DNA from: an uncultured Sutterella sp.
Lineage (GTDB): Bacteria > Pseudomonadota > Gammaproteobacteria > Burkholderiales > Burkholderiaceae_F
Reading direction: 5' to 3'
Assembly (NCBI GenBank): GCA_900767875.1
Contig: CAAGAT010000055.1
Location: 1 to 41,949, forward strand
Length of the DNA: 41,949 nucleotides
Made by a program: the position numbers and the translations under genes. Below, piece by piece: positions 17,241 to 25,147 of the stretch (within the stretch, counting starts at the first letter, position 1; each line of letters opens with the position of its first letter). The notes under the pieces were generated by a model, which saw nothing but the letters and a program-made list of their open reading frames with translations, did no database searches and was not told where the DNA came from.

Positions 17241-17564
17241 TTACACGTGGAAGGACTTGCCGCAGCCGCAGCGTTCCTTTTCACGCGGGTTGTTGTACTT
17301 GAAGCCTTCCTGCAGGCCTTCGCGCACGTAGTCGAGTTCCGTGCCGTCGATGTAGGGCAGGCTCTTGGCGTCGACGATCACCTTGACGCCGTGGCATTCC
17401 CAGACCTGGTCGTCGTCGTTGACGACGTCGGCAAACTCAAGCTTGTAGGCCATGCCCGAGCAGCCGCTCGTCTTGACGCCCAGGCGAAGGCCGATGCCCT
17501 TGCCGCGCTTGGTGAGGTAAGCGGCGACGTGGCGCGCGGCCGCTTCGGTCAGAGTGACAGACAT
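17241..17564 (-). CDS. iscA: Iron-sulfur assembly protein IscA
   Basis: This is an A-type carrier that receives or carries Fe-S clusters to client apoproteins. The 107-residue protein contains the three invariant cysteines: one in TSGCSGMAYKLEF and two in the C-terminal CGCGKSFHV. SVTLTEAAARHVAAYL is the usual N-terminus. The gene follows iscU after a 34-nt gap and precedes hscB by 9 nt. Confidence 0.96.
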   Translation of the reverse strand: MSVTLTEAAARHVAAYLTKRGKGIGLRLGVKTSGCSGMAYKLEFADVVNDDDQVWECHGVKVIVDAKSLPYIDGTELDYVREGLQEGFKYNNPREKERCGCGKSFHV

Positions 17565-17598
17565 TTCTTATCCTTGTTGTGTTCTTTTTGTCGCGCGA

Positions 17599-17982
17599 TT
17601 ACTTGGCGTGCTTGGCCTTGTAGTCGTCGATGGCGGCCTTGACGGCGTCTTCGGCGAGGATCGAGCAATGGATCTTGACGGGCGGCAGCGCGAGCTCTTC
17701 GGCAATGGCCGCATTGGTGATCTTGGAGGCTTCGTCCAAGGTCTTGCCCTTGACCCATTCGGACACGAGCGAGCTCGAGGCGATGGCCGAGCCGCAGCCG
17801 TAGGTCTTGAACTTGGCGTCTTCGATGACGCCCTCGTCGTTGACCTTGATCTGCAGACGCATCACGTCGCCGCAGGCCGGGGCGCCGACCATGCCGGTGC
17901 CGACGGACTCGTCGTTCTTGTCGAGCGTGCCCACGTTGCGCGGGTGTTCGTAGTGATCGATCAATTTTTCACTGTAGGGCAT
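17599..17982 (-). CDS. iscU: Fe-S cluster scaffold IscU
   Basis: IscU is the scaffold on which new [2Fe-2S] and [4Fe-4S] clusters are built. The start at 17982 (MPYSEKLIDHYEHPRNVG) gives 127 residues, the family norm; a longer frame from 18051 overlaps iscS and is unlikely. Ligands are Cys in GAPACGDVM, YGCGSAIAS and VKIHCSILAED. The Asp after the first Cys is present, and the HscA recognition loop LPPVK precedes the last Cys. The gene lies 53 nt after iscS. Confidence 0.97.
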   Translation of the reverse strand: MPYSEKLIDHYEHPRNVGTLDKNDESVGTGMVGAPACGDVMRLQIKVNDEGVIEDAKFKTYGCGSAIASSSLVSEWVKGKTLDEASKITNAAIAEELALPPVKIHCSILAEDAVKAAIDDYKAKHAK

Positions 17983-18035
17983 TTGATTGTCCTCCGATGG
18001 GGTTTTCTGAAATTCCGGGATTCGTGAGCCGCTTC

Positions 18036-19250
18036 TTAGTGGGCCGACCACTTGACGTCGGCGAGGTCAATGCCTTCCTTGTGCATTTCCCACAGCGGCG
18101 ACATTTCACGCAGCTTGGCGACCTTTTCGGTCAGAAGCTTCACGGTGAAGTCGATTTCCTCTTCGGTCGTAAAGCGCCCGAACGTAAAGCGAATCGAGCT
18201 GTGCGCGAGCTCGTCGTTGCGGCCGATGGCGCGCAGCACGTAGCTCGGCTCAAGCGAGGCGGACGTGCAGGCCGAGCCCGAGCTCACGGCGATGTCCTTG
18301 AGGGCCATCATGAGGCTTTCGCCCTCGATGAAGGCAAAGGAGATGTTGAGGTTCGTCGGCACGCGGTGCTCGAGGTCACCGTTGACATACACGTCGGGAA
18401 TATTCTTGAGAATGCCGTCCAGCAGGCGCTTTTCTAGCTTCTTGGCGTGTGCGAGATCCTTGTCGGCTTCGAGCAACGCGAGACGATAGGCTTCGCCCAT
18501 GCCCACGATCTGGTGGGTGGCCAAGGTGCCCGAGCGCATGCCGCGTTCGTGTCCGCCGCCGTGAATCTGCGGCTCGATGCGCACACGGGGCTTACGACGC
18601 ACGTACAGGGCGCCGATGCCCTTGGGGCCGTAAACCTTGTGCGAGGAAAGGCTCATCAGATCGACCTTGATCTTTTGCGTGTCGATGCGAAGCTTGCCCG
18701 GGGCCTGCGTGGCGTCGCAGTGAAAGAGCACGCCGTGCTCGCGGCAGATGTTGCCGATGGCTTCCAGATCCTGCACGACGCCGATTTCGTTGTTGACGGC
18801 CATCACGGACACGAGCGTCGTGTCCGGGCGGATGGCGGCCTTGAGGTCGTCGAGGTTGAGCAGGCCGTTTTCCTGCACGTCCAGATACGTGACTTCAAAG
18901 CCTTCGGTTTCGAGGTGACGCATGCTGTCGAGAACCGCCTTGTGCTCGGTCTTGACGGTGATGAGGTGCTTGCCCTTGTCGCGGTAGAAGTGGGCAGCGC
19001 CCTTGATGGCGAGGTTGTCCGACTCGGTGGCGCCCGAGGTGAACACGATTTCGCGCGGATCGGCGTTGATGTAGGCGGCGATGTGTCCGCGCGCCTCTTC
19101 GACGGCCTTTTCCGCTTCCCAGCCGTAGGCGTGCGAGCGGCTGGCGGGATTGCCGAACTTTTCGCACAGGTAGGGAATCATCTTTTCGGCCACGCGCGGG
19201 TCAACGGGCGTGGTGGCCGAGTAGTCAAGGTAAACAACGTGATTCTGCAT
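18036..19250 (-). CDS. iscS: Cysteine desulfurase IscS
   Basis: IscS is a PLP enzyme that takes sulfur from L-cysteine and passes it to IscU and to tRNA thiolation. It is 404 residues long. Landmarks are VYLDYSATTPVDPRV, TSGATESDNLAIKG, the PLP Lys in SLSSHKVYGPKGIGALY, and the active-site loop Cys in SSGSACTSASLEPSYVLRA. The gene is second in the operon, separated from iscR by 111 nt that contain a large palindrome. Confidence 0.97.
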   Translation of the reverse strand: MQNHVVYLDYSATTPVDPRVAEKMIPYLCEKFGNPASRSHAYGWEAEKAVEEARGHIAAYINADPREIVFTSGATESDNLAIKGAAHFYRDKGKHLITVKTEHKAVLDSMRHLETEGFEVTYLDVQENGLLNLDDLKAAIRPDTTLVSVMAVNNEIGVVQDLEAIGNICREHGVLFHCDATQAPGKLRIDTQKIKVDLMSLSSHKVYGPKGIGALYVRRKPRVRIEPQIHGGGHERGMRSGTLATHQIVGMGEAYRLALLEADKDLAHAKKLEKRLLDGILKNIPDVYVNGDLEHRVPTNLNISFAFIEGESLMMALKDIAVSSGSACTSASLEPSYVLRAIGRNDELAHSSIRFTFGRFTTEEEIDFTVKLLTEKVAKLREMSPLWEMHKEGIDLADVKWSAH

Positions 19251-19291
19251 TTTGCGTCTCTTCTTGTGTCGTTGCGCACTGTGTTTGGGGA

Positions 19292-19319
19292 CTCGGCACT
19301 CTTGATCAAGAGTGTCGAG
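19292..19319. repeat. 28-bp palindrome between iscR and iscS
   Basis: CTCGGCACTCTTGA and its mirrored half form a near-perfect inverted repeat centred on TTGATCAA, with one G-T mismatch and an 18-bp perfect core. It lies in the 111-nt gap between iscR and iscS. It could be an RNA hairpin that shields the 3' end of iscR mRNA, as a structure between these genes does in E. coli, or a dimeric regulator operator. It has no T tract, so it is not a simple terminator. Confidence 0.7.
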
Positions 19320-19361
19320 CGGTGCGTTACCAATCGGGGTGCCGCAGTCCTTCCCGAAGCG

Positions 19362-19835
19362 TTAGTCCTTGGAATGCGTGACGTGCACCACGATCGGCTG
19401 CTCGTGCGAGTGGCCGTGGTGCGCCTGATCCCTCAGACTTTTCTCCTTGATGGACTGCAACGACTGGGCGTTGAGAAACTCGGCCATGACGGCGTTTAAG
19501 TCCGCCCACAGACCGTGCGCGAGGCACTGGGCACCGCCGCGGCAGGCGGCCGCGCCCTGGCACTGCGACACGTCCATGGCGCCTTCGACGGCCTCGACAA
19601 TCTCACCGGCGGTGATTTGGCTGGCGTCGCGCCCAAGACGATAACCGCCGCCGGGGCCGCGCACGCTCGCCACAAGCTTGGCGCGGCGCAGCTTTCCGAA
19701 GATCTGCTCGAGGTAGGCAAGCGAAATCTTCTGGCGCTTGGCGATATCGGACAGGCGCACCGGACCGTTCTCGCTGTAAAGCGACAGGTCAATCATGCTG
19801 GTCACCGCAAAGCGGCCTCGGGTCGTCAGTTTCAC
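19362..19835 (-). CDS. iscR: Fe-S cluster regulator IscR
   Basis: This Rrf2-family transcription factor binds a [2Fe-2S] cluster and represses the isc operon when clusters are plentiful. The GTG start at 19835 (VKLTTRGRFAVTSMIDL) is chosen because IscR proteins begin exactly there; the open frame extends to 19952 but includes promoter DNA. The winged helix-turn-helix covers about residues 1-75. Cluster ligands are three Cys in CQGAAACRGGAQC (C-x5-C-x5-C), with His in CLAHGLW. The 157-residue product ends in a His-rich tail (AHHGHSHEQPIVVHVTHSKD). It is the first gene of the operon. Confidence 0.95.
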   Translation of the reverse strand: MKLTTRGRFAVTSMIDLSLYSENGPVRLSDIAKRQKISLAYLEQIFGKLRRAKLVASVRGPGGGYRLGRDASQITAGEIVEAVEGAMDVSQCQGAAACRGGAQCLAHGLWADLNAVMAEFLNAQSLQSIKEKSLRDQAHHGHSHEQPIVVHVTHSKD

Positions 19836-19931
19836 AGTCTTGTTCGTCAGGTTGGCGCCGCCGGCCCCCAAGGCCTTTGGCGCGAGCGTCCGAAAGCGCT
19901 TCAAAAGCACCGTCGGACGGGGGTTTCTCAA

Positions 19932-19956
19932 ATAACCTAGTTCGCAGGTCAAGTAT
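19932..19956 (-). promoter_or_regulatory. Candidate IscR type 1 operator upstream of iscR
   Basis: On the minus strand, ATACTTGAC at 19956-19948 matches the left half of the type 1 IscR site. The right half, ACTAGGTTAT (19941-19932), agrees less well. The total length is 25 nt, as in the consensus, and it lies about 100 nt before the IscR GTG, where autoregulation is expected. The surrounding 351-nt gap (19836-20186) between divergent genes holds no other gene; it also contains the hairpin at 20151-20174. Confidence 0.5.
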
Positions 19957-20150
19957 CTTACCCGAAAATACCCTTCATTAAAATAGGGTTATTCAAATTT
20001 CCTGGACCGCAAAGGAAAACTTCAGTCGATCTACGCCCAAAGAAGGTGAAAATTGCGGGCAATTTGTCCCGTTTCAATGCGTTTGCCGTCCCCCTTGGGT
20101 ACAATTCGCAACAAAACGCAACCGACCTCGTGTCGGATGCGGGGGTCATT

Positions 20151-20174
20151 GCGGGCGTTTGCCCGCCTTTTCTT
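20151..20174 (+). terminator. Terminator-like hairpin in the leader of the amino-acid permease
   Basis: GCGGGC at 20151-20156 pairs with GCCCGC at 20161-20166 around GTTT, followed by CTTTTCTT. It ends only 12 nt before the permease ATG. It may be the leftover terminator of a lost upstream gene, for example a binding protein, or an attenuator. Confidence 0.5.
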
Positions 20175-20186
20175 GTGGAAACCACC

Positions 20187-20852
20187 ATGGAATTTGATTT
20201 CTCCCTTATCACCAACTCCCTGCCCCTGCTGCTTCAGGGCGCATTGGTGACGCTTGAGATCACGGCGATGGCCGTCGGTCTCGGTCTGGTGTTCGGCCTG
20301 ATTGCGGCCCTCGCACAGCTTTCCAAATTCGGCCCGCTGCGCTGGATCGCGAAGATCTACGTGGACTTCATCCGCGGCACCCCGCTGCTCGTGCAGATCT
20401 TCATCATCTACTTTGCGCTGCCCGCCATCATCGGCCAGCGCATTGATCCCTTTGTGGCGGCCGTGGCGGCCTGCTCGATCAATTCGGGCGCCTACGTGGC
20501 CGAAATCTTCCGCGCCGGCATTCAGTCGATTGAAATCGGCCAGATGCGAGCCGGTCTCTCCTTGGGCATGACCTGGGGCCAGACGATGCGCTACATCATC
20601 CTGCCGCAGGCCTTCAAGCGCATCATTCCGCCGCTTGGCAACGAATTCATCGCCATGCTCAAGGACTCGTCCCTGGTGTCGGTCATCGGCTTTGAGGAAC
20701 TCACCCGTACCGGCCAGCTCATCATCGCCGAAACCTACGGCTCGCTGGAAATCTGGACGGCCGTGGCCATCGTCTACCTCGTGATGACGCTGACGATCAC
20801 GCAGCTGGTCTCGCGCCTGGAAAAGCGCTTTAAGGCAAGCGACGCCCGCTAA
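20187..20852 (+). CDS. Polar amino-acid ABC transporter permease
   Basis: This inner-membrane permease of the HisM/GlnP family imports polar amino acids together with a binding protein and an ATPase. The start at ATG 20187 (MEFDFSLITNSLPLLLQG) gives 221 residues, the family norm; the frame extends upstream to 20046 but covers non-coding DNA. Family features are FIRGTPLLVQIFIIYFALP, SINSGAYVAEIFRAGIQS, and the EAA-like loop GQMRAGLSLGMTWGQTMRYI with LPQAFKRIIPPLGNEF. No partner genes are in the window. A strong terminator follows directly, so it is a monocistronic permease. The substrate is unknown. Confidence 0.9.
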   Translation: MEFDFSLITNSLPLLLQGALVTLEITAMAVGLGLVFGLIAALAQLSKFGPLRWIAKIYVDFIRGTPLLVQIFIIYFALPAIIGQRIDPFVAAVAACSINSGAYVAEIFRAGIQSIEIGQMRAGLSLGMTWGQTMRYIILPQAFKRIIPPLGNEFIAMLKDSSLVSVIGFEELTRTGQLIIAETYGSLEIWTAVAIVYLVMTLTITQLVSRLEKRFKASDAR

Positions 20853-20877
20853 AGCGTCAGCGCTCGGTTCATCGGCA

Positions 20878-20910
20878 GAGCCCGCGTGAAAACGCGGGCT
20901 CTTGCTTTGT
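20878..20910 (+). terminator. Rho-independent terminator after the permease
   Basis: GAGCCCGCGT at 20878-20887 pairs perfectly over 10 bp with ACGCGGGCTC at 20892-20901 around a GAAA tetraloop, and TTGCTTTG follows. It separates the permease from the convergent peptide transporter operon. Confidence 0.9.
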
Positions 20911-20938
20911 GGTGGTTTTGTGGGCGCTTTGCCGACCT

Positions 20939-22741
20939 CTATAGGCGCGGCACGGCCGAAAGGAGCTCTTGGGTATAGGGGTGCTGTGGGTAAGAGAGCA
21001 CCTCTTGGGCCGGCCCTTGCTCGACCAGGCGCCCGGATTGCATCACCGCCACGTCCTGCGCCATGAATTCCACGACGGCAAAGTTGTGGGTGATGAAAAG
21101 GTACGAGACGCCCTCCTCGGCCTGAATCTCCCGCAAAAGGTTGAGGATCTGCGCCTGCACCGACACGTCCAGCGCTGAGGTGGGCTCGTCGCAGACCACC
21201 AGCTTGGGATTGACCGCCAGAGCCCGGGCAATGGCGATGCGCTGCCTCTGGCCGCCCGAAAATTCATGCGCCAGGCGCGAGGCGGCCGTCGAGGGCAGCC
21301 CCACCCGATCCAAGAGGCGCCGCACTTCGGATTGCGCCTCGGACTTGGTGAGGGTCGGGCGCAGCGCCCGAATCCCCTCGCCCACCAGCTCGCCCACGCT
21401 CATGCGCGGATCCAGGGACGCACAGGGATCCTGAAAGACGATCTGCGCTTCGGCCCTCAGACGTCGGTCAAAGCGGCCCTTGGCATCGAACGCCTCGCAG
21501 CCGGCGATTGTCACTTGCCCGCGCACGCGGGCATTCTCCAGCAAACCCAGCACGGCCTTGCCCAGCGTCGTTTTGCCCGAGCCCGACTCGCCCAACAGGG
21601 CGAGGGTACGACCCCGCTCCAGGGTCAGCGACACGCCTTTGACGGCCTCAAAGCACTTGCGCCGGCTAAACCACCCGCCTCCGACGCCATAGGTCACCGA
21701 CAGGTCTTTGACGCAGAGCACCGCCTCGGAGGCGGCGGCGGTGAAGCGCACCGCCCGGCCCGTGCCCGTCGTGAGAATCTTGGGAAAGAGGCAGCGTACC
21801 CGGCGCGCGGCCCCGTCTTCTGCCAGGGGCGGACAGGCACTTTGACACGCGGGTTTGGCCAAGGGACAGCGCGGCGCAAAGCGGCAGCCCGTCGGCATGG
21901 CCGAGAGTTCCGGCACCGTGCCGGCGAGGCCCGTCAGGGTCCGCGCGCTCTTGTCCGCGGCCGGAACGGCGCTCAACAGCAACTGCGCGTAGGGGTGACG
22001 GGGAGAGGCGAAAAAGTCCTTGACGTCGCTTTCTTCGACGATCTGCCCGGCGTACATCAGCGCCACGCGGTCGGCGTAGCGGCGCACGAGCGCCAAATCA
22101 TGGGTGATGAGCAACAGGGCAATGCCCCGCTCGCGCTGCAGGTCCTTTAAGAGGTCCAGAATCTGCGCCTGGCGCGTCACGTCCAAGGCCGTCGTGGGTT
22201 CGTCGGCCACCACCACGTCGGGCCGGCACGCCAGAGCCATGGCGATCATCACGCGCTGTTTTTGCCCGCCCGAGAGTTCATGGGCAAAGGCCTCAAAGCG
22301 CCGCTCGGGCGCGTCGAGCCCCACGCGCCCGAGCCACTCGATAGCGCAGGCCTTGGCCTGCGACTTCGTCACGTTCTCGTGCAGCCGGACGGCCTCCAGG
22401 ATCTGATCGCCCACGCGCATGACGGGATTCAGGCTCGTGGCCGGTTCCTGAAAGATCATCGCGATGCGAGAGCCGCGCAGGCCCTGCATGGCTTCTTCGG
22501 TGAGGCGCATCAGGTCCTGCCCGCCCATCTTCACCCGCCCTTGCGACACAAAGACGCCCTCGGGCAACAGGCGCATGAGCGAGAGGGCCGTCAGGGACTT
22601 GCCGCAGCCCGACTCGCCCACGAGGGCGAAGCACTCGCCCCGTTTAATATCAAAGGAGACGTCCGAGACGGCCGTCACCGCTTGCCATCGTCCGATGCGC
22701 ACCGTGAGGTTTTCGACGCTTAAAACGGTGTTCTTTGGCAT
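20939..22741 (-). CDS. Peptide ABC transporter, dual ATPase subunit (YejF-like)
   Basis: This 600-residue protein has two fused ABC ATPase domains, as in YejF or GsiA. Domain 1 has Walker A GESGCGKSLTALSL, signature ELSGGQKQRVMIA and Walker B VVADEPTTALDV. Domain 2 has GESGSGKTTLGKAVLG, EFSGGQRQRIAIA and VVCDEPTSALDV. Each half ends with the oligopeptide-type C-terminal extension; the first (CRFAPRCPLAKPACQSACPP) has the cysteines that bind an Fe-S cluster in some relatives. It is the last gene of the operon, 18 nt after the second permease. Confidence 0.94.
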   Translation of the reverse strand: MPKNTVLSVENLTVRIGRWQAVTAVSDVSFDIKRGECFALVGESGCGKSLTALSLMRLLPEGVFVSQGRVKMGGQDLMRLTEEAMQGLRGSRIAMIFQEPATSLNPVMRVGDQILEAVRLHENVTKSQAKACAIEWLGRVGLDAPERRFEAFAHELSGGQKQRVMIAMALACRPDVVVADEPTTALDVTRQAQILDLLKDLQRERGIALLLITHDLALVRRYADRVALMYAGQIVEESDVKDFFASPRHPYAQLLLSAVPAADKSARTLTGLAGTVPELSAMPTGCRFAPRCPLAKPACQSACPPLAEDGAARRVRCLFPKILTTGTGRAVRFTAAASEAVLCVKDLSVTYGVGGGWFSRRKCFEAVKGVSLTLERGRTLALLGESGSGKTTLGKAVLGLLENARVRGQVTIAGCEAFDAKGRFDRRLRAEAQIVFQDPCASLDPRMSVGELVGEGIRALRPTLTKSEAQSEVRRLLDRVGLPSTAASRLAHEFSGGQRQRIAIARALAVNPKLVVCDEPTSALDVSVQAQILNLLREIQAEEGVSYLFITHNFAVVEFMAQDVAVMQSGRLVEQGPAQEVLSYPQHPYTQELLSAVPRL

Positions 22742-22759
22742 GCTCCGTCCCCCCCCCCT

Positions 22760-24163
22760 TTACGCGCGGCCCGACGCGCTGCGCGGGTCAAAGGCGTCGC
22801 GCACGCCCGAGGCAAAAAGGTTGGCCGAGAGCACGAGCAGCACCATGAAGACGAAACTGGCGGCCAAATTCCACCAAATGATCGGCGAGCGGCTCATTTC
22901 GGAAGCGGCCGCATTGATCATGGAGCCGAAGGACTCGGTCACGGGGTCCACCCCCACGCCCACGTAACTTAAGACCGCCTCGTAGAGCACGATCCCCGAA
23001 AAATCCAGAACCGCCACGATGAGCACGATGTGCGCCACGTTGGGAAAGACGTGCCGGGCCATGATGCGGGTGCTCGAGACGCCAAAGGCCTTGGCCGCGG
23101 TCACAAAGTCCATGGCCGAGACCTTGAGGGTTTCGGCGCGCAAAAGCCGCGCCAGTCCCGCCCAGCTTGTCAGGCCAATGATGAGGGCCAACAGAAACAA
23201 CCGCACGTCGGCTCTCTCGAGACTCGTGGCAAAGGTCTGCGGGTTCTTGTCGATGAAGACCTGAATCATCAGCACGGAGGCGGCAATCAAAAGCACCGAG
23301 GGAATCGAGGAAATCGTCGTGTAGACGTACTGGATGACGTCATCCACCCAGCCCTTGAAGTAGCCGGCGGCAATGCCCAGCGTCACGGCAAAGGGCAGCG
23401 TCGAGAAGGTGGCCAGCAGGCCAATGGCAAAGGCCGTGCGCACGCTCTTAAAAGCGCTGTAGAGCACGTCGTTGCCCGTGGCGTCCGTGCCGAAGGGATG
23501 CCAGACGGGCCAGACGAAGGAAAGGATGCTCGCGACAAAGACCGTCAGCAGCCACACGAGAATAAAGGGCCGCCAGGGGTTGGCGCGGGCGGTGACGCGC
23601 ACCAGCGCCTGCGTGAAGCGCTCGCGTCGGAAGATGGCGACTGCGGCGGCGATCATGATCCAGGAAAGGGCGACGGATATCAGGCCCGTCACCGCCCCCA
23701 CCTCAATCTTGCGAAAGAGAGACTGCAGGGGCTTGGCGGGATTAACGCCCTTGCCCGCGCCCGTCAGGGGCGCGTAAATACGTCGTGTGTCCTTGCCGTC
23801 CGTGACGGTCGTCTTGTCAAAGTCCGTCAGGGCAAAGGGGGCCGAGTAACTGCGCTCGCGCGAGGCGATTTTCTCGCCCACCAAGGCGTCCAAAAGCGAG
23901 ACGGTTTTCGTGTCCCAGGCCTGCGCGGCGGTCGGGGTGGCCGCCGGCAGCGCCCTGCGGTAGTGCACGCTGTCGGTGAGGGCAATCACGAGAAACACCG
24001 AGAGCACGGCCGCGGCGGCCATGGCCGTTTTGTTCGTGAGCACCACGCGCCACTTGCGCGCAAGCTCCTCGTTTTGGGCCGCCCCCCGCACGTAGACGAG
24101 AAGCCCCAAAACCAGCAGCCAGAGCACTGCGTCGGTCCACAAAAAGACGAATTTCACATCCAT
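22760..24163 (-). CDS. Peptide ABC transporter permease (DppC/YejE-like)
   Basis: This is an inner-membrane permease of the DppC class, 467 residues, longer than usual because of an N-terminal extension. A first helix (AVLWLLVLGLLVYV) and a second near MAAAAVLSVFLVIAL flank a periplasmic-looking insert with YAPLTGAGKGVNPAKPLQSL. The core permease domain begins near LFRKIEVGAVTGLISVALS and contains WHPFGTDATGNDVL and the EAA-like loop TAAKAFGVSSTRIMARHVFP. It follows the first permease by 6 nt. Confidence 0.92.
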   Translation of the reverse strand: MDVKFVFLWTDAVLWLLVLGLLVYVRGAAQNEELARKWRVVLTNKTAMAAAAVLSVFLVIALTDSVHYRRALPAATPTAAQAWDTKTVSLLDALVGEKIASRERSYSAPFALTDFDKTTVTDGKDTRRIYAPLTGAGKGVNPAKPLQSLFRKIEVGAVTGLISVALSWIMIAAAVAIFRRERFTQALVRVTARANPWRPFILVWLLTVFVASILSFVWPVWHPFGTDATGNDVLYSAFKSVRTAFAIGLLATFSTLPFAVTLGIAAGYFKGWVDDVIQYVYTTISSIPSVLLIAASVLMIQVFIDKNPQTFATSLERADVRLFLLALIIGLTSWAGLARLLRAETLKVSAMDFVTAAKAFGVSSTRIMARHVFPNVAHIVLIVAVLDFSGIVLYEAVLSYVGVGVDPVTESFGSMINAAASEMSRSPIIWWNLAASFVFMVLLVLSANLFASGVRDAFDPRSASGRA

Positions 24164-24169
24164 GATTTT

Positions 24170-25147
24170 TTACTTCAATCGGATTCTCGGGTCGGCCAGA
24201 GTATAGGTGACGTCGGTGAGGATCAGGCCCACCACATAGGCGGCCGTGCCCAGAAACACCATGGCACGCACGATGGAAAAGTCCTGCGCGTTGATCGCGT
24301 CGATCGTGTACGAGCCCAGCCCCGGAATGCCGAAAAAGCTCTCCATGATGAGGCTACCCATAAAGAGCATCGGAAAGACCGCCACGGTGCTCGTCAGAAT
24401 CGGCAGCATGGCGTTGCGCAGCACGTGCACGAACATGACGCGCGCTTCGCTCGCCCCCTTGGCGCGGGCCGTGCGCACGTAGTCCTTGCCGACTTCCTCC
24501 AAAAACATCGCACGATAAAGGAGCGTGTCGCTTCCCAAGCGCGAGAAAATCCCGATCGCCACGGGCAGGATCAAAAAGACGGCCATGCGCCAGTCGTCGG
24601 CAAAGCCTGAGACGGGCACGAGGCGCAAGGTTTTGGCAAAGAGCCACTGCCCGAGAATGATGTAAAAGAGGCTTGAGACGCTCATCACCAACACGGCAAA
24701 GCCCACGCAAGCCCACTCGAGTTTCGTGCGCCGCACGAGCACCACCATGAGCGAAAAGACGAGCATCACCACCACGCCCAAAATGAACGTGGGCACCGCC
24801 AGGGCCAAGGAGGGCCCCACCCGCTCTGCGATTTCCCGGTTGATGCTGCGGCCGGCGTCCGAGAGGCCCAGATCCCCCGCCAACAGCGGCGCCGAGCGGG
24901 TGAAAAAGACGGTCTGCGTCACCTTGTCGATCCCCTGCGCGGCCTCGTTGTAAACAAGCGGCAGATCGTACCCGTGCGCCTTTTTCCAGTTTTCGATCGC
25001 TTGCGTCGTCACATAGCGCCCGCCGATGGCCAGCCGCGCCATGTCGTCGGGCGTGTTGACGGCAAAAAAGAGCGCAAAGGTGATGGCGTTGACCCCCACG
25101 AGGATCAGAAAGCCGTAGGCGATGCGCCGCAACAGATAGCCGATCAT
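24170..25147 (-). CDS. Peptide ABC transporter permease (DppB/YejB-like)
   Basis: This 325-residue permease of the DppB class has the N-terminal signature MIGYLLRRIAYGFLILVGVN. The EAA-like loop reads DYVRTARAKGASEARVMFVH with VLRNAMLPILTS, then FMGSLIMESFFGIPGLGS. About six helices are visible. Its start overlaps the stop of the binding-protein gene by 4 nt, so translation is coupled. Confidence 0.94.
   Translation of the reverse strand: MIGYLLRRIAYGFLILVGVNAITFALFFAVNTPDDMARLAIGGRYVTTQAIENWKKAHGYDLPLVYNEAAQGIDKVTQTVFFTRSAPLLAGDLGLSDAGRSINREIAERVGPSLALAVPTFILGVVVMLVFSLMVVLVRRTKLEWACVGFAVLVMSVSSLFYIILGQWLFAKTLRLVPVSGFADDWRMAVFLILPVAIGIFSRLGSDTLLYRAMFLEEVGKDYVRTARAKGASEARVMFVHVLRNAMLPILTSTVAVFPMLFMGSLIMESFFGIPGLGSYTIDAINAQDFSIVRAMVFLGTAAYVVGLILTDVTYTLADPRIRLK

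Noticed and set aside
23030..24610. Long plus-strand frame opposite the peptide permeases
   Set aside because: Low-complexity, polar shadow sequence with no start context. The permeases on the minus strand have the expected helices.
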